A stretch of DNA of 64,000 nucleotides, taken from Pseudolabrys sp. (GTDB lineage Bacteria; Pseudomonadota; Alphaproteobacteria; Rhizobiales; Xanthobacteraceae). The stretch lies in NCBI GenBank assembly GCA_030655215.1, contig JAURVZ010000003.1, forward strand, positions 1-64,000, written 5' to 3'. A program made the translations under genes and the position numbers. Under the pieces are notes generated by a model. The model made no database searches. It worked only from the letters and a program-made list of their open reading frames with translations, and had not been told where the DNA came from. Below, in pieces: positions 24,797 to 34,166 of this stretch (the stretch's first letter is position 1; the number at the start of each line of letters is the position of its first letter).

Positions 24797-25546
24797 CTAT
24801 TTCTGCATCTCCGCCAGCGCCCGCTCCAGCGGCATCGGCGACACCTGAATGATGCCATCAAACGGAATGTCCATGTCGAGCGTCAGGTAGACCGTGCCGG
24901 CAATCAGCACGGCTGAGACAACGAAACTGATGGACGTGATCGGATTGCGCGGCGCGCGATAGCCGTAACTGGCGAACACCAGAACGAGCCATGCTGCTGT
25001 CAGCGCGATCAGCGGCAACGGTATGGTGCCCTCCGACTGCTCGACCAAAGCCCAGCGCATTTCGTAGACTTTCTCGAAACGCTGCTCCGACCGGGCTTTG
25101 AGATCAATGCGATCCGCATCGGGCGGCCTGAGCGCCCGCACGGCATTGCCGATATCGTTGAGCAAGGTTTCAGCCGTGCGGCTGCCGAGCACCGGATCGC
25201 TCTGCGCCATCTGGCGCGACGCCTGCTGCGCATAGGCCTGCAGATGCCGCCGCGCATCGGCGGTTTCCGGGCCGTACTGTTTCAGCGTGCGATCGAGCAG
25301 GATCAACTCAGTGGCGTAAGCGTGCACCGCCTTGTCGACGCCATCGAACGTGCTGCGCGCCGAATTGATCATCAGGCCAAGCACCAAAGACGCCAGCACG
25401 ACGAAGATGTTGGCGATGAGCCGGACGATTTCCTCGGTCTCGGCCTGCCGGTGTTTCTCAGGCAGCGCCCGGTACAGAGCGGCGCTGCCAAGCGATGCGC
25501 CGATCAGCGCCGCGCCCACCAAGAGAGAAATGACAGCTTCATGCAT
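24797..25546 (-). CDS. DUF4239 (bestrophin-like) membrane protein
   Basis: The 249-residue protein has an N-terminal hydrophobic segment (AVISLLVGAALIGASLG), a second (IANIFVVLASLVLGLMI) and two more near the C-terminus (LPLIALTAAWLVLVFASYG and ISFVVSAVLIAGTVYLTL), flanking a helical soluble middle. The spacing matches the DUF4239 family, for which no function is established. The start is set at MHEAV because the longer frame enters the terminator stem just upstream. Confidence 0.82.
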   Translation of the reverse strand: MHEAVISLLVGAALIGASLGSAALYRALPEKHRQAETEEIVRLIANIFVVLASLVLGLMINSARSTFDGVDKAVHAYATELILLDRTLKQYGPETADARRHLQAYAQQASRQMAQSDPVLGSRTAETLLNDIGNAVRALRPPDADRIDLKARSEQRFEKVYEMRWALVEQSEGTIPLPLIALTAAWLVLVFASYGYRAPRNPITSISFVVSAVLIAGTVYLTLDMDIPFDGIIQVSPMPLERALAEMQK

Positions 25547-25576
25547 GAAAAAGGGTCCCGCCAATGGCGGAACCCT
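25547..25576 (-). terminator. Intrinsic terminator after ettA (minus strand)
   Basis: Read on the minus strand, AGGGTTCCGCC, loop ATTG, GGCGGGACCCT is followed by TTTTT. It ends the ettA transcript and lies right at the start of the DUF4239 gene, which therefore probably has a promoter inside or beyond this stem. Confidence 0.75.
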
Positions 25577-25597
25577 AACTTAACAGGCGACAAAACT

Positions 25598-27253
25598 CTA
25601 CCGGCTGAACTTCTTGTACTTCAGGCGATGCGGAATGATGCTGTCCTGGCCGAGACGACGCATCTTGTCCTTCTCGTAATCCTGGAAGTTGCCTTCGAAC
25701 CATTCGACATGGCTCTCGCCTTCGAAGGCGAGAATGTGGGTGGCGATGCGATCGAGGAACCAGCGGTCATGGCTGATGATGACGGCACAGCCGGCAAAAT
25801 CCTCAAGCGCCTCTTCCAGCGCGCGCAGCGTATCGACGTCGAGATCGTTGGTCGGTTCGTCGAGCAGCAGCAGATTGGCGCCGGCGCGCAGCATCTTGGC
25901 AAGATGGACGCGGTTGCGCTCACCGCCTGACAACGTGCCGACCTTCTTCTGCTGATCGGCGCCCTTGAAGTTGAACAGCGACACATAGGCGCGCGAGTTG
26001 ACTTCCTTCTTGCCGACCATGATCAGGTCGTTGCCTTCGGAGATTTCCTGCCAGATCGTCTTGTTCGGATCGAGCGCGTCGCGCGACTGATCGACATAAC
26101 CAAGCTGCACCGACTCGCCGACCTTGATCGTGCCGGCATCCGGCTTGTCCTGGCCGGTGATCATGCGGAACAAGGTCGTCTTGCCGGCGCCGTTCGGGCC
26201 GATGACGCCGACAATGCCGCCGGGCGGCAGCTTGAAGGTGAGGTTCTCGATCAACAGGTTGTCGCCGAAGCCTTTGCTCATCTCCTCGAAGTCGACAACG
26301 TTCTGGCCGAGGCGCTCCGACACCGGAATGCTGATCTGCGCGACCGTGTTGGTCTTGGCATTGGCGATCTTGAGCAGTTCGTCATAGCGCTCGTAACGCG
26401 CCTTCGACTTGGCCTGACGCGCTTTCGCCGACGACTGGATCCACGCGGTTTCGCGTTCCAGCGTGCGGCGGCGCGACTCGTCCTCGCGGCCTTCCTGCTC
26501 GAGGCGCTTCTGCTTCTGCGCCAGCCAGGAGGTGTAGTTGCCTTCGTAAGGGATGCCCTTGCCGTGATCGAGTTCGAGGATCCAGCTCGTCACATTGTCG
26601 AGGAAGTAGCGGTCATGGGTGACGATCAGGATCGCGCCAGGGTAATTGCGCAAATGGCCTTCGAGCCAGTTCACACTCTCCGCATCGAGATGGTTGGTCG
26701 GTTCGTCGAGCAGCAGCAGGTCGGGCGCATCGAGCAGCAGCTTGCAGAGCGCGACGCGGCGCTTCTCACCGCCTGAGAGCTTGGAGATGTCGGCATCGTC
26801 CGGCGGGCAGCGCAGCGCATCCATCGCCAGATCGACCTGGCTGTCGAGATCCCACAGGTTCTTGGAGTCGATCTCGTCCTGAAGCTTCGCCATTTCGTCG
26901 GCGGTCTCATCCGAGTAATTCATGGCGAGTTCGTTGTAGCGGTCGAGGATCGCCTTCTTGGAGGCGACGCCTTCCATGACGTTTTCACGGACCGACTTGG
27001 TCGCGTCGAGCTGCGGTTCCTGTTCCAGGTAACCGACGCGAGCGCCCTCGGCGACCCAGCCGTCGCCGGAGAATTCGGTGTCGATGCCGGCCATGATGCG
27101 CAGCAAGGTCGATTTGCCCGAGCCGTTGACGCCGAGCACGCCGATCTTGGCGTCCGGGTAGAACGACAGGTGCACATTATCCAGCACCTTCTTGCCGGCC
27201 GGATAGGCCTTGGTCAGGCCCTGCATGTGGTAGATGAATTGACGACCGTTCAT
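25598..27253 (-). CDS. ettA: Energy-dependent translational throttle protein EttA (ABC-F)
   Basis: The 551-residue protein has two ABC ATPase domains without membrane segments. Domain 1 has [22 protein letters not shown] and [11 protein letters not shown]; domain 2 has [25 protein letters not shown] and [11 protein letters not shown]. The start [18 protein letters not shown] is typical for EttA/ChvD. EttA binds the ribosomal E site and gates translation by ADP/ATP ratio. The longer frame adds ten unlike residues. It is monocistronic with its own terminator. Confidence 0.96.
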   Translation of the reverse strand: MNGRQFIYHMQGLTKAYPAGKKVLDNVHLSFYPDAKIGVLGVNGSGKSTLLRIMAGIDTEFSGDGWVAEGARVGYLEQEPQLDATKSVRENVMEGVASKKAILDRYNELAMNYSDETADEMAKLQDEIDSKNLWDLDSQVDLAMDALRCPPDDADISKLSGGEKRRVALCKLLLDAPDLLLLDEPTNHLDAESVNWLEGHLRNYPGAILIVTHDRYFLDNVTSWILELDHGKGIPYEGNYTSWLAQKQKRLEQEGREDESRRRTLERETAWIQSSAKARQAKSKARYERYDELLKIANAKTNTVAQISIPVSERLGQNVVDFEEMSKGFGDNLLIENLTFKLPPGGIVGVIGPNGAGKTTLFRMITGQDKPDAGTIKVGESVQLGYVDQSRDALDPNKTIWQEISEGNDLIMVGKKEVNSRAYVSLFNFKGADQQKKVGTLSGGERNRVHLAKMLRAGANLLLLDEPTNDLDVDTLRALEEALEDFAGCAVIISHDRWFLDRIATHILAFEGESHVEWFEGNFQDYEKDKMRRLGQDSIIPHRLKYKKFSR

Positions 27254-27556
27254 TGCCTGAAAAACCCCTGATATCCGGCCCAAACCCGCTCCTTCGTGGA
27301 AAACACGAGGCCGCGCGGCGTGTCGGGAAATGCGTGGCTGATGTAGCGAGCGGCACGGTAAAGGGCAAGCCGAGCATGGAACCTCGGGCTTGGTAAACCT
27401 TTGGAAACCTCGCTTTTGAAATTAATTATGGCGGGGTTTTTCTCAAACCTGATCTTAAGACGACGATAGCATCCTGAGGAATGAACCAGGCCGCCGGCTC
27501 AGGCGACCAAGGGGAAGCGGGCCAACGGCGCCCGCCGCATTATTCGGGGACGCGTC
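27254..27556. other. Spacer upstream of ettA
   Basis: This region of about 300 bases should hold the ettA promoter. No reading frame with family resemblance, RNA structure or repeat was recognised. A short AT-rich patch (27418-27440) is the best place for a promoter, but no clear -35/-10 pair was found. Confidence 0.5.
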
Positions 27557-27757
27557 ATGAGCAGGGCCATCGCAGCAATCTGGGGTTCCACCGACACGGC
27601 GCCGCGCCCGTTCGGCGCCATCGGAGAGACGGTCGCTCGCTTCCTGCGGGACCTGACGCGCGATATCCTCAATCCGTACCGCCCGGAAAAACATTATATG
27701 CGCGGCCCCGGACCGGCCTGGCAGGCCAAATACGGCAAGCCGGCAACGCGGGGCTAA
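27557..27757 (+). CDS. Small hypothetical protein
   Basis: The 66-residue frame (MSRAIAAIWGSTDTAPRPFG near the start, RPEKHYMRGPGPAWQAKYGK near the end) has reasonable composition and lies 75 bases before the D-2-hydroxyacid dehydrogenase gene. No domain is recognised. An overlapping frame of 113 residues from 27481 is Arg/Pro-rich and looks like a shadow. Confidence 0.48.
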   Translation: MSRAIAAIWGSTDTAPRPFGAIGETVARFLRDLTRDILNPYRPEKHYMRGPGPAWQAKYGKPATRG

Positions 27758-27831
27758 GGCCCCTTCCCTTTCGACCCTCCATCCGTAAGGTACCGCCGCC
27801 GGCGCAGGTCCGGCAGCGATGAGGGGTTGAT

Positions 27832-28788
27832 ATGCTCAAGGCCGCCATTCTCGACGACTATCAAGGCGTCGCGCTGAACTATGCCGACTGGTCGAGCGTG
27901 GCCAAGGACGTCGAGGTCAAGGTTTTCGACAAGCCCTTCGCCAGCCGGGCGGAGGCGGTTCAGGCGCTGCAAGGCTTCGCCATTGTCGCCGGCATGCGCG
28001 AGCGCACGCCGTTCCCGCGCGCCGTACTCGAGGCCCTGCCCGACCTCAAGCTGCTGATCACCACCGGCGCCAAGAACAATTCCTTCGACATCAAGGCGGC
28101 GACTGAGCGCGGCGTCACCGTGTGTGGCACGGGGAGCGTCGGCAATCCGACCGTCGGCGTCGTGTTCGGCTTGATGCTGGAGCTGACGCGGCATATCGGC
28201 TTCGAGAATGCGCGGATGAAGGCCGGCGAAAGCTGGCAGGTCACCATCGGCCAGGATCTTGAAGGCATGACGCTCGGCATTGTCGGCCTTGGCAAGTTGG
28301 GTCAAAAAGTTGCCAAGGTGGGCCAGGCGTTTGGCATGAACATCATCGCCTGGAGCCAGAACCTGACGCCGGAGAAGGCCAAGGAGGCGGGCTATGAATA
28401 CGCCAGCCGCGAAGAGCTGTTCGCAAAGTCGGATTTCATTTCGATCCATCTCGTGCTCAGCGACCGCTCGCGCGGGCTGATCACCGCGGACGATCTCGGC
28501 CGCATGAAGAAGAGCGCCTATCTCATCAACACCGCGCGGGCGCCGATCGCCGATCAGGCGGCGCTGCTGAAGGCATTGCAGGACAAGACAATCGGCGGCG
28601 CCGGGCTCGACGTGTTCGAGGTCGAGCCGCTGCCGGTGGATCATCCGTATCGCAAACTCGACAATGTCGTGCTGACGCCGCATCTCGGTTACGTCAGCGA
28701 GCAGAACTACAGCAAATATTTCCCCGACATTGTCGAGGACATCCGCGCGTTTCTCGACGGCAAGCCGGTGCGGGTGATTACGCCTTAA
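27832..28788 (+). CDS. D-2-hydroxyacid dehydrogenase
   Basis: The 318-residue protein has the family fold: an N-terminal catalytic domain (AAILDDYQGVALNYADW) and an NAD domain with GIVGLGKLGQKVAKVGQAFG. The three catalytic residues are visible as Arg in INTARA, Glu in DVFEVEPLP and His in LTPHLGY. It reversibly oxidises a D-2-hydroxyacid to a 2-oxoacid with NAD(P). It is distantly like SerA but is only 318 residues and lacks the ACT domain, so it is not assigned to serine synthesis. Confidence 0.9.
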   Translation: MLKAAILDDYQGVALNYADWSSVAKDVEVKVFDKPFASRAEAVQALQGFAIVAGMRERTPFPRAVLEALPDLKLLITTGAKNNSFDIKAATERGVTVCGTGSVGNPTVGVVFGLMLELTRHIGFENARMKAGESWQVTIGQDLEGMTLGIVGLGKLGQKVAKVGQAFGMNIIAWSQNLTPEKAKEAGYEYASREELFAKSDFISIHLVLSDRSRGLITADDLGRMKKSAYLINTARAPIADQAALLKALQDKTIGGAGLDVFEVEPLPVDHPYRKLDNVVLTPHLGYVSEQNYSKYFPDIVEDIRAFLDGKPVRVITP

Positions 28789-28925
28789 ATGAGCGGCTAA
28801 TTTTACCGGTACTGTCTGAGTTAGTATTAAGGCACCATTTCATTGTGCAATGTCTGGTGTGAAGCTTAGCGCGCCGCACCTGAGCCGTCACAGTCCGCTG
28901 ATCGAATTGGATCGGGGATCGCCTT

Positions 28926-30140
28926 ATGGAACATGCAGCGCACTCCAATACGCCGGACGCCGTCGCCACGTTCGGCCGCCGCAAGGTAGCGCCGCGCGCC
29001 TGTGTCGCCGACAGCAAACAGCACATCCGAGATTTCCTGCGCGAAGCGGTCGAGGATCTCGATTTCGTCTGCAGCGAATGCGATTGCGCAGCGTCGATTG
29101 ACGCGCTGCTCGCCGACAATCCGCCGGACCTGTTCATCATTGGCCTGTCCGGCGGCGGGATCGCCGCCAATGACATATTGGAGACGCTGCACCGCCTGCA
29201 CTACACCGGTAATGTGCTGATCTTCGGCGCCGAATCCTCACCGATGACCACTGCCTTGTTGCGCGTCGGCGAAGAACTCGGCCTCGGCATGCTGCCTTTG
29301 CTGTCGACACCGTTTAATGACCACGAGTTAAGATTGCGAACCGCCGGTCTGCAGCCGCTCGATCAACCGCCCAGCCCGGCGATCGATGTCGCCGAAGCCC
29401 TGCATTCCGGCTGGCTCGACCTTTGGTATCAATCGAAAGTCGACCTCCACTCGCTGTCGCTGTCCGGTGCTGAAGCGCTGGTCCGTTTGCGTCATCCGAC
29501 GTGGGGCATCGTGCCGCCGGCCTGCTTCCTGCCCGATGCCGGCGATCCGAACTGCCGCAAATTATCGGAGTTCGTCATCAAGCGAGCGATGGAGGACTGG
29601 CGCTACTTTCAAACCGCCTATGGCAATGTCGATCTGTCGATCAATCTGCCGGCGGCCTTCTTGCAGGATCCCGGCGCGGTCGACGATCTGGCCAAGCACA
29701 TGCCGCGGCATCCGGCGTTTTCCGGCATAATCATCGAGATCGAGGCATCCGAAATCCTGGAGAATCTGGAGCAGGTCAAAGCGATGGCGCGGCGCCTTCA
29801 GCTTCTCAATATCGGCATCTCGGTCGACAAGCTCGGCGAAGAATGGCCGGCGCTGATGACGATGGACTACTTCCCCTTCGTCGAGATCAAGGTCGACCGG
29901 CAGTTCATCAGCGGCTTCGGCGACGATCGCCTCAAGCAATGGAATTGCCGGCGCATCCTTGAACTCGCCGATGCGTTTGGTGTGCGCACTGTCGCCAAAG
30001 GCGTCGAAACGCGCGCCGACTTCATCATGGCGCGCGAACTCGGCTTCGACCTGATCCAGGGCTTCTTCTTCGCCAAACCGATGGAGGCGCGGAAATTCGC
30101 CCGGCGTATTCTCGGCCATCAGATTGAAGTGCCGAAGTAA
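28926..30140 (+). CDS. Receiver-EAL protein with both domains degenerate
   Basis: The 404-residue protein has an N-terminal receiver-like domain (about 1-135) and an EAL domain (about 155-395). The receiver has Gly where the phospho-acceptor Asp is expected (PDLFIIGLS versus PDLILLDL). The EAL keeps GAEALVRLRHP, SINLP, VEIKVDRQFI and LIQGFFFAKP. However, the DDFG motif reads DKLG and AEGVE reads AKGVE, both losing metal ligands. It is therefore unlikely to hydrolyse c-di-GMP and may act as a c-di-GMP sensor or scaffold. It stands alone, with a 137-base spacer upstream. Confidence 0.87.
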   Translation: MEHAAHSNTPDAVATFGRRKVAPRACVADSKQHIRDFLREAVEDLDFVCSECDCAASIDALLADNPPDLFIIGLSGGGIAANDILETLHRLHYTGNVLIFGAESSPMTTALLRVGEELGLGMLPLLSTPFNDHELRLRTAGLQPLDQPPSPAIDVAEALHSGWLDLWYQSKVDLHSLSLSGAEALVRLRHPTWGIVPPACFLPDAGDPNCRKLSEFVIKRAMEDWRYFQTAYGNVDLSINLPAAFLQDPGAVDDLAKHMPRHPAFSGIIIEIEASEILENLEQVKAMARRLQLLNIGISVDKLGEEWPALMTMDYFPFVEIKVDRQFISGFGDDRLKQWNCRRILELADAFGVRTVAKGVETRADFIMARELGFDLIQGFFFAKPMEARKFARRILGHQIEVPK

Positions 30141-31091
30141 CTAGAGGCCGAGCAGCTTCGCCGCATTGTTATAGGCGACATCCTCGCGCAGCGATTGCTC
30201 GATCGGTACCGTGTCGATGAAGTGGCCGGCTTCCGTCATGTCCTCGAACGGATAGTCGGCGCCGAACATCACGCGGTCGCGGCCGAGCGCATCGAGCGAG
30301 CACTTCAGCGGCTCGGCCGACAACATGCCGGAGATCGTCACCCAGATGTTCTCGCGGATATATTGCGACGGCGGCTTCTTCAGCTTCAGTCCCTGGAACT
30401 GGGCGCGGCTATCGAAGCGCCATAGCAAATAGGGCAACGTCTCGCCGAGATGGCCAAGCGCAAGGCGGGCTTTCGGATAGCGGTCGAACAAGCCGCCGAC
30501 CACCATGCGCAGCGCATGCGAACCGGTCTCGAAGCCCCAGCCCCACATTGGCCGTTGCAAAGCCGGATAGCCATCCAGCACCGATGGCTGCGCCACCGGA
30601 TCGCCGGGATGCAGATAGATCAGCGCGCCGAGCGCCTCGGCGCGTTCCCAGAACGGCGCCAGCGACGGATCGTCGAGATAAAGCCCATTGGTGTGGCCAT
30701 TGATCATGGCGCCGACGAACTTCAGGTCACGCATGCAGCGCTCGAGCTCGTCGGCGGCGCCCTTTGCATCATGTACCGCGATGTGGGCAAAACCCGCATA
30801 GCGGTCCGGCCGCTTCTGGATTTCCACAGCGAGGTGGTCGTTCGCCTCGCGGGCTTTTTTGGTCGCCACCGCGGCGTCGGGCTCGGCCTGCACGCCGGGG
30901 CCGGCGACCGACAGGACGGCGCGGAAAATGCCCGCTTGATCCATGCCTTCCAGGCGGCCTTCGCCGAAATCATTGAGCTTCTTGTACAAATCGGCGGTGA
31001 GCGCCGGCGGCACCGTGGTCATGGTCGGCCGCCAGTAATCGATCATGCCCGGCGTCAGCACGTGCTCTTCGAGCGCGATTTTCTTGATCAT
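30141..31091 (-). CDS. Amidohydrolase-2 family protein (decarboxylase-like)
   Basis: The 316-residue protein has the metal-binding pattern of the ACMSD/gamma-resorcylate-decarboxylase branch: IALEEHVLTP at the N-terminus, YLHPGDP, LALGHLGETLPY and VMFGADYPFE near the C-terminus. Enzymes of this branch decarboxylate aromatic acids or hydrolyse lactones. The gene is divergent from the IclR regulator at 31188, with about 96 bases between, so the regulator likely controls it together with the plus-strand arm. Confidence 0.86.
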   Translation of the reverse strand: MIKKIALEEHVLTPGMIDYWRPTMTTVPPALTADLYKKLNDFGEGRLEGMDQAGIFRAVLSVAGPGVQAEPDAAVATKKAREANDHLAVEIQKRPDRYAGFAHIAVHDAKGAADELERCMRDLKFVGAMINGHTNGLYLDDPSLAPFWERAEALGALIYLHPGDPVAQPSVLDGYPALQRPMWGWGFETGSHALRMVVGGLFDRYPKARLALGHLGETLPYLLWRFDSRAQFQGLKLKKPPSQYIRENIWVTISGMLSAEPLKCSLDALGRDRVMFGADYPFEDMTEAGHFIDTVPIEQSLREDVAYNNAAKLLGL

Positions 31092-31187
31092 GGCGTTACT
31101 CCCCGACGATTTCGCTTTTCTCTGTATCGCATATTGGGCTAAGATAACCCACGATGCAAGGCGACATAGTACGCCTGTAAGGAGTTC

Positions 31188-31988
31188 ATGGTGGAAGCGT
31201 CAAGGGTCATGCGTCCGACGGATCGCCACGTCACCAATGACAAGAGCCAGGTGCAGGTGATCGCGCGCGCCGCCGCCATCCTGCGCGCCCTCGAAGACGA
31301 GAATTCAGGATTGAGCCTTGGCCAGATCGCGCAGCGCGTCGGCCTTGCCCGTTCCACCGTGCAGCGCATCGTCGCCGCGTTGGAAACCGAAAAGCTGGTG
31401 ATCGCGGCAACGCCGAATGGCCGCGTGCGCCTTGGGCCGACAATCATGCGGCTCGCCGCTTCCGTGCGCAGCGACTTCATCTCATTGGCGCGCCCGTTCC
31501 TCGAGCGCGTCTCGGCCGAACTGGAAGAGACAGTCGATCTCTCGACCGTGAAGAAAGATCATCTGGTGTTCATCGACCAGGTGATCGGTTCGCATCGCCT
31601 GCGCACTGTGTCTGCCGTCGGCGAGACCTTCCCGCTGTATTGCACGGCGAACGGCAAGGCCTATCTGGCGCAGCTTTCCGATACTGCTGTCATCGCGCTG
31701 GTCGGCGAAGTTTACGCACCGCGCACGCCGAACACGATTACCAAGGCCGATGTGTTGCTCGCCGAGCTCAAGACCATTCGCAAAGCCGGCGTCGCCTTCG
31801 ACCGCGAAGAGCACACGCTCGGCATTTGCGCCGCGGGCGTCGCCTTGCAGGACCCGCTCGGCAATTCCGTCGCCATCTCGGTGCCGGTGCCGATCCATCG
31901 CTTCCAGGACCGGCAGGCGATGATCGGCGAAAAACTTGTTGCGGCCAAACATGATCTTGAAGGCCGGATGAAATCTGCCGCCGGCTGA
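31188..31988 (+). CDS. IclR-family regulator, first of the catabolic island
   Basis: The 266-residue protein has an N-terminal winged helix-turn-helix (SLGQIAQRVGLARSTVQRIV, about residues 40-75) and a C-terminal effector domain (residues 100-260, with YCTANGKAYLAQLSD and REEHTLGICAAGVALQ). IclR proteins respond to aromatic or organic acids. Strong AAGGAG precedes the ATG. It is divergent from the amidohydrolase and heads the plus-strand arm (cyclase, cupin, SDR, dehydrogenase, importer). Confidence 0.92.
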   Translation: MVEASRVMRPTDRHVTNDKSQVQVIARAAAILRALEDENSGLSLGQIAQRVGLARSTVQRIVAALETEKLVIAATPNGRVRLGPTIMRLAASVRSDFISLARPFLERVSAELEETVDLSTVKKDHLVFIDQVIGSHRLRTVSAVGETFPLYCTANGKAYLAQLSDTAVIALVGEVYAPRTPNTITKADVLLAELKTIRKAGVAFDREEHTLGICAAGVALQDPLGNSVAISVPVPIHRFQDRQAMIGEKLVAAKHDLEGRMKSAAG

Positions 31989-32031
31989 TCCGCCGCGGCT
32001 CTTAATGTGTCAATGAAAAGGGAGAGACACC

Positions 32032-32871
32032 ATGGTCAAAATTCGCGGCGTTGAATTCGAAGAGAACACCAACAACAGCATGGGGCTGGAATTCGTCAAC
32101 CTGTCCCACCGCTTCGGCTTCCAGTCGCCGAACTGGCCGTACTTCGAAGACGTCAAGATCGAGCGCATCCACTACATGGCGAAGTCCGGCGTGCTGTCGC
32201 AGCGCATCACCACCTCGATGCACAACACCACGCATATTGACGCGCCGGCGCACGTCATCCAGGGCACGCCCTTCATCGATGAAGTGCCGCTGCCGCACTT
32301 CTTCGGCTCGGGCATTGTCGTCTCGATCCCGAAGAAGATGTGGGAACCGATCACTTATGACGATCTGGAAAAGGCCGCCGGCAAGATCGTGCGCCCGCGC
32401 GACGTCGTCATTATCAACACCGGCTGGCACAAGCAGTACGAAGACTCGGAAGACTATTTCTGCAAGTGCCCGGGCTTCGTGAAGTCGGCCGGCGAATGGT
32501 TTGTCGAGAAGAAGGTCAAGGTTGTCGGCCACGATACCCAGGCCAACGACCATCCGCTCGCTACTGCGATCGGCCCGCACCGCAACGGCCCGCTGCATCC
32601 GCATCTCGCCGAAGAATACAAGCAGTGGTCGGGCGGCCGCGACTGGAAGGACGACTTCCCGGAATGGGAGCCGGTGCACCGCATCTTGTTCCAGAACGGC
32701 ATCATGGGCATTGAGAATGTCGGCGGCGATCTCGACAAGGTCACCGGCAAGCGCGTTACCTTCGCCTACTTCCCGTGGAATTGGGATCGCGGCGACGGCT
32801 GCATCATCCGTCTCGTTGCCATCACGGATCCGACCGGCAAGTACCGCATCGAGAGCGGGGAGTCGTTCTGA
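32032..32871 (+). CDS. Cyclase-family (kynurenine formamidase-like) hydrolase
   Basis: The 279-residue protein has the metal motif MHNTTHIDAPAH, the HxGTHxDxPxH signature of the putative-cyclase family (kynurenine formamidase, isatin hydrolase). The sequence GHDTQANDHP is a likely second metal-binding part. The family hydrolyses amide or lactam bonds with Mn or Zn. Its stop overlaps the cupin gene start, so the two are translationally coupled. The substrate is unknown; a ring amide is a reasonable guess in this cluster. Confidence 0.87.
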   Translation: MVKIRGVEFEENTNNSMGLEFVNLSHRFGFQSPNWPYFEDVKIERIHYMAKSGVLSQRITTSMHNTTHIDAPAHVIQGTPFIDEVPLPHFFGSGIVVSIPKKMWEPITYDDLEKAAGKIVRPRDVVIINTGWHKQYEDSEDYFCKCPGFVKSAGEWFVEKKVKVVGHDTQANDHPLATAIGPHRNGPLHPHLAEEYKQWSGGRDWKDDFPEWEPVHRILFQNGIMGIENVGGDLDKVTGKRVTFAYFPWNWDRGDGCIIRLVAITDPTGKYRIESGESF

Positions 32872-33218
32872 TGCACGTCAAACGTTTCGAGGACGCCAAG
32901 ACCTACGAGGCGCCGAACCACCGGCTTTACTCCTCGCTGCGCCTTTTCGGCGCGGAAGCGGGCGGCACCAAGGGCCTCGTGTTCGGCATTTCGCACTTCC
33001 TGCCCGGTGGCGGCGCCGGTCCCGACGCCTCACCGCCGGAGAAGGTCTATCTCGTTCTGTCCGGCGAGTTGACGGTGATTGTCGATGGCAAGGAGACCGT
33101 GCTGAAGGCCAATGACTCGTGCGTGATTGAGCCGAACGACACGCGTGAGATCATCAACCGCGGCAATGAGGTTTGCACGATTGCTGTCGCGGTGGCGATG
33201 CCGCCGGCGGGGAAATAA
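32871..33218 (+). CDS. Small cupin-domain protein
   Basis: The 115-residue protein is a single cupin: PPEKVYLVLSGELTVIVDGK and ANDSCVIEPNDTREIINRG are the two half-barrel motifs. The metal-binding histidines of the usual motif are partly missing (PEKV in place of HxH), so it may bind ligand rather than catalyse. It follows the cyclase gene by overlapping one base. Confidence 0.82.
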   Translation: MHVKRFEDAKTYEAPNHRLYSSLRLFGAEAGGTKGLVFGISHFLPGGGAGPDASPPEKVYLVLSGELTVIVDGKETVLKANDSCVIEPNDTREIINRGNEVCTIAVAVAMPPAGK

Positions 33219-33226
33219 CAACGGCT

Positions 33227-33348
33227 GTGTCCCGGGCGCGCTGCAACACGAAGTGTTGCCGCGCAGACCCGGGACCCCGCTTACTAAAAAAACAACCGGG
33301 GTCCCGGATCTGCGGTGCATCGCATGCGCTGCACCGCGTCCGGGACAC
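33227..33348. repeat. Palindromic intergenic repeat (CCCGGG/TGCAACAC type)
   Basis: The outer arms GTGTCCCGGGCGCGCTGCA and TGCACCGCGTCCGGGACAC are inverted copies. Inside are hairpins CAACACGAAGTGTTG and GCAGACCCGGGACCCCG with CCGGGGTCCCGGATCTG. The element sits between the cupin and SDR genes. It differs in sequence from the GTCATGGCCGGG family. Confidence 0.82.
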
Positions 33349-33362
33349 GAAAGGGAGCAAAC

Positions 33363-34166
33363 ATGTCCGAAGAATTCTTGAAAAATCCCGTCAGCCTGTT
33401 CGACGTCAAAGGCAAAGTCGCGATCATCACCGGCGCATCCGGCGCCTTCGGTGCGCTGTCGGCGAAAGTGCTGGCCGGTGCCGGCGCGCATGTCGTGCTC
33501 GCCGCCAGCAAGCAGGATGAGCTGCAGAAAGTTGCGGCGGAGTGCGAGGCGCTCGGCGCCAAGGCGCACATCATCGCGCTGCGTCCCTCATCAGAGGACA
33601 ACTGTAACGCCATTGTCAAAGCCGCGGTCGACACGTTCGGCCGGCTCGACATTCTCGTCGTCGCGTCGGGCCTGAACAAGGTCGCCAAGATCGTCGACCA
33701 GAAGCCGGAAGATTTCCTCGACGTCATGGACGCCAATGTCACGCAGTCATGGCTGATGGCGCGCGCCGCGGGCGCGCAGATGCTCAAGCAAGGTGACGGC
33801 GGCCGGGTGATCCTCACCTCCTCCGCGCGCGGCCTGCTTGGCCATCCGGCCGGCTACTCGGCCTATTGCGCGTCGAAGTCGGCCGTCGACGGCATCACCA
33901 AGGCGCTTGGCTGCGAATGGGGCCCGACCGGCATCACCGTCAATGCCATCGGCCCGACGGTGTTTCGCTCGCCGCTCACGGCCTGGATGTATGAAGACAC
34001 CGAGAAGGCCAAGACCGTGCGCGCCGGCTTCCTCGCCCGCGTGCCGAAGGGCCGCCTCGGCGAACCGGCCGATCTCGCCGGGCCCTTGCTGTTCCTCGCG
34101 TCTAAAGCGTCGGAGTTCTACACCGGGCATATTCTTTATGCCGACGGCGGCTACACCGCGGGTTGA
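33363..34166 (+). CDS. Short-chain dehydrogenase/reductase
   Basis: The 267-residue protein has the Rossmann motif AIITGASGAFGALSAKVLA and the catalytic Ser-Tyr-Lys set: SSARGLLGHPAGYSAYCASK (Ser near SS, Tyr in YSAYCASK). The C-terminus ends LYADGGYTAG, as in classical SDRs. It oxidises or reduces an alcohol/ketone in the catabolic route. The start follows GGGAGCAAAC; the longer frame adds 16 unlike residues. It overlaps the next gene by one base. Confidence 0.9.
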   Translation: MSEEFLKNPVSLFDVKGKVAIITGASGAFGALSAKVLAGAGAHVVLAASKQDELQKVAAECEALGAKAHIIALRPSSEDNCNAIVKAAVDTFGRLDILVVASGLNKVAKIVDQKPEDFLDVMDANVTQSWLMARAAGAQMLKQGDGGRVILTSSARGLLGHPAGYSAYCASKSAVDGITKALGCEWGPTGITVNAIGPTVFRSPLTAWMYEDTEKAKTVRAGFLARVPKGRLGEPADLAGPLLFLASKASEFYTGHILYADGGYTAG

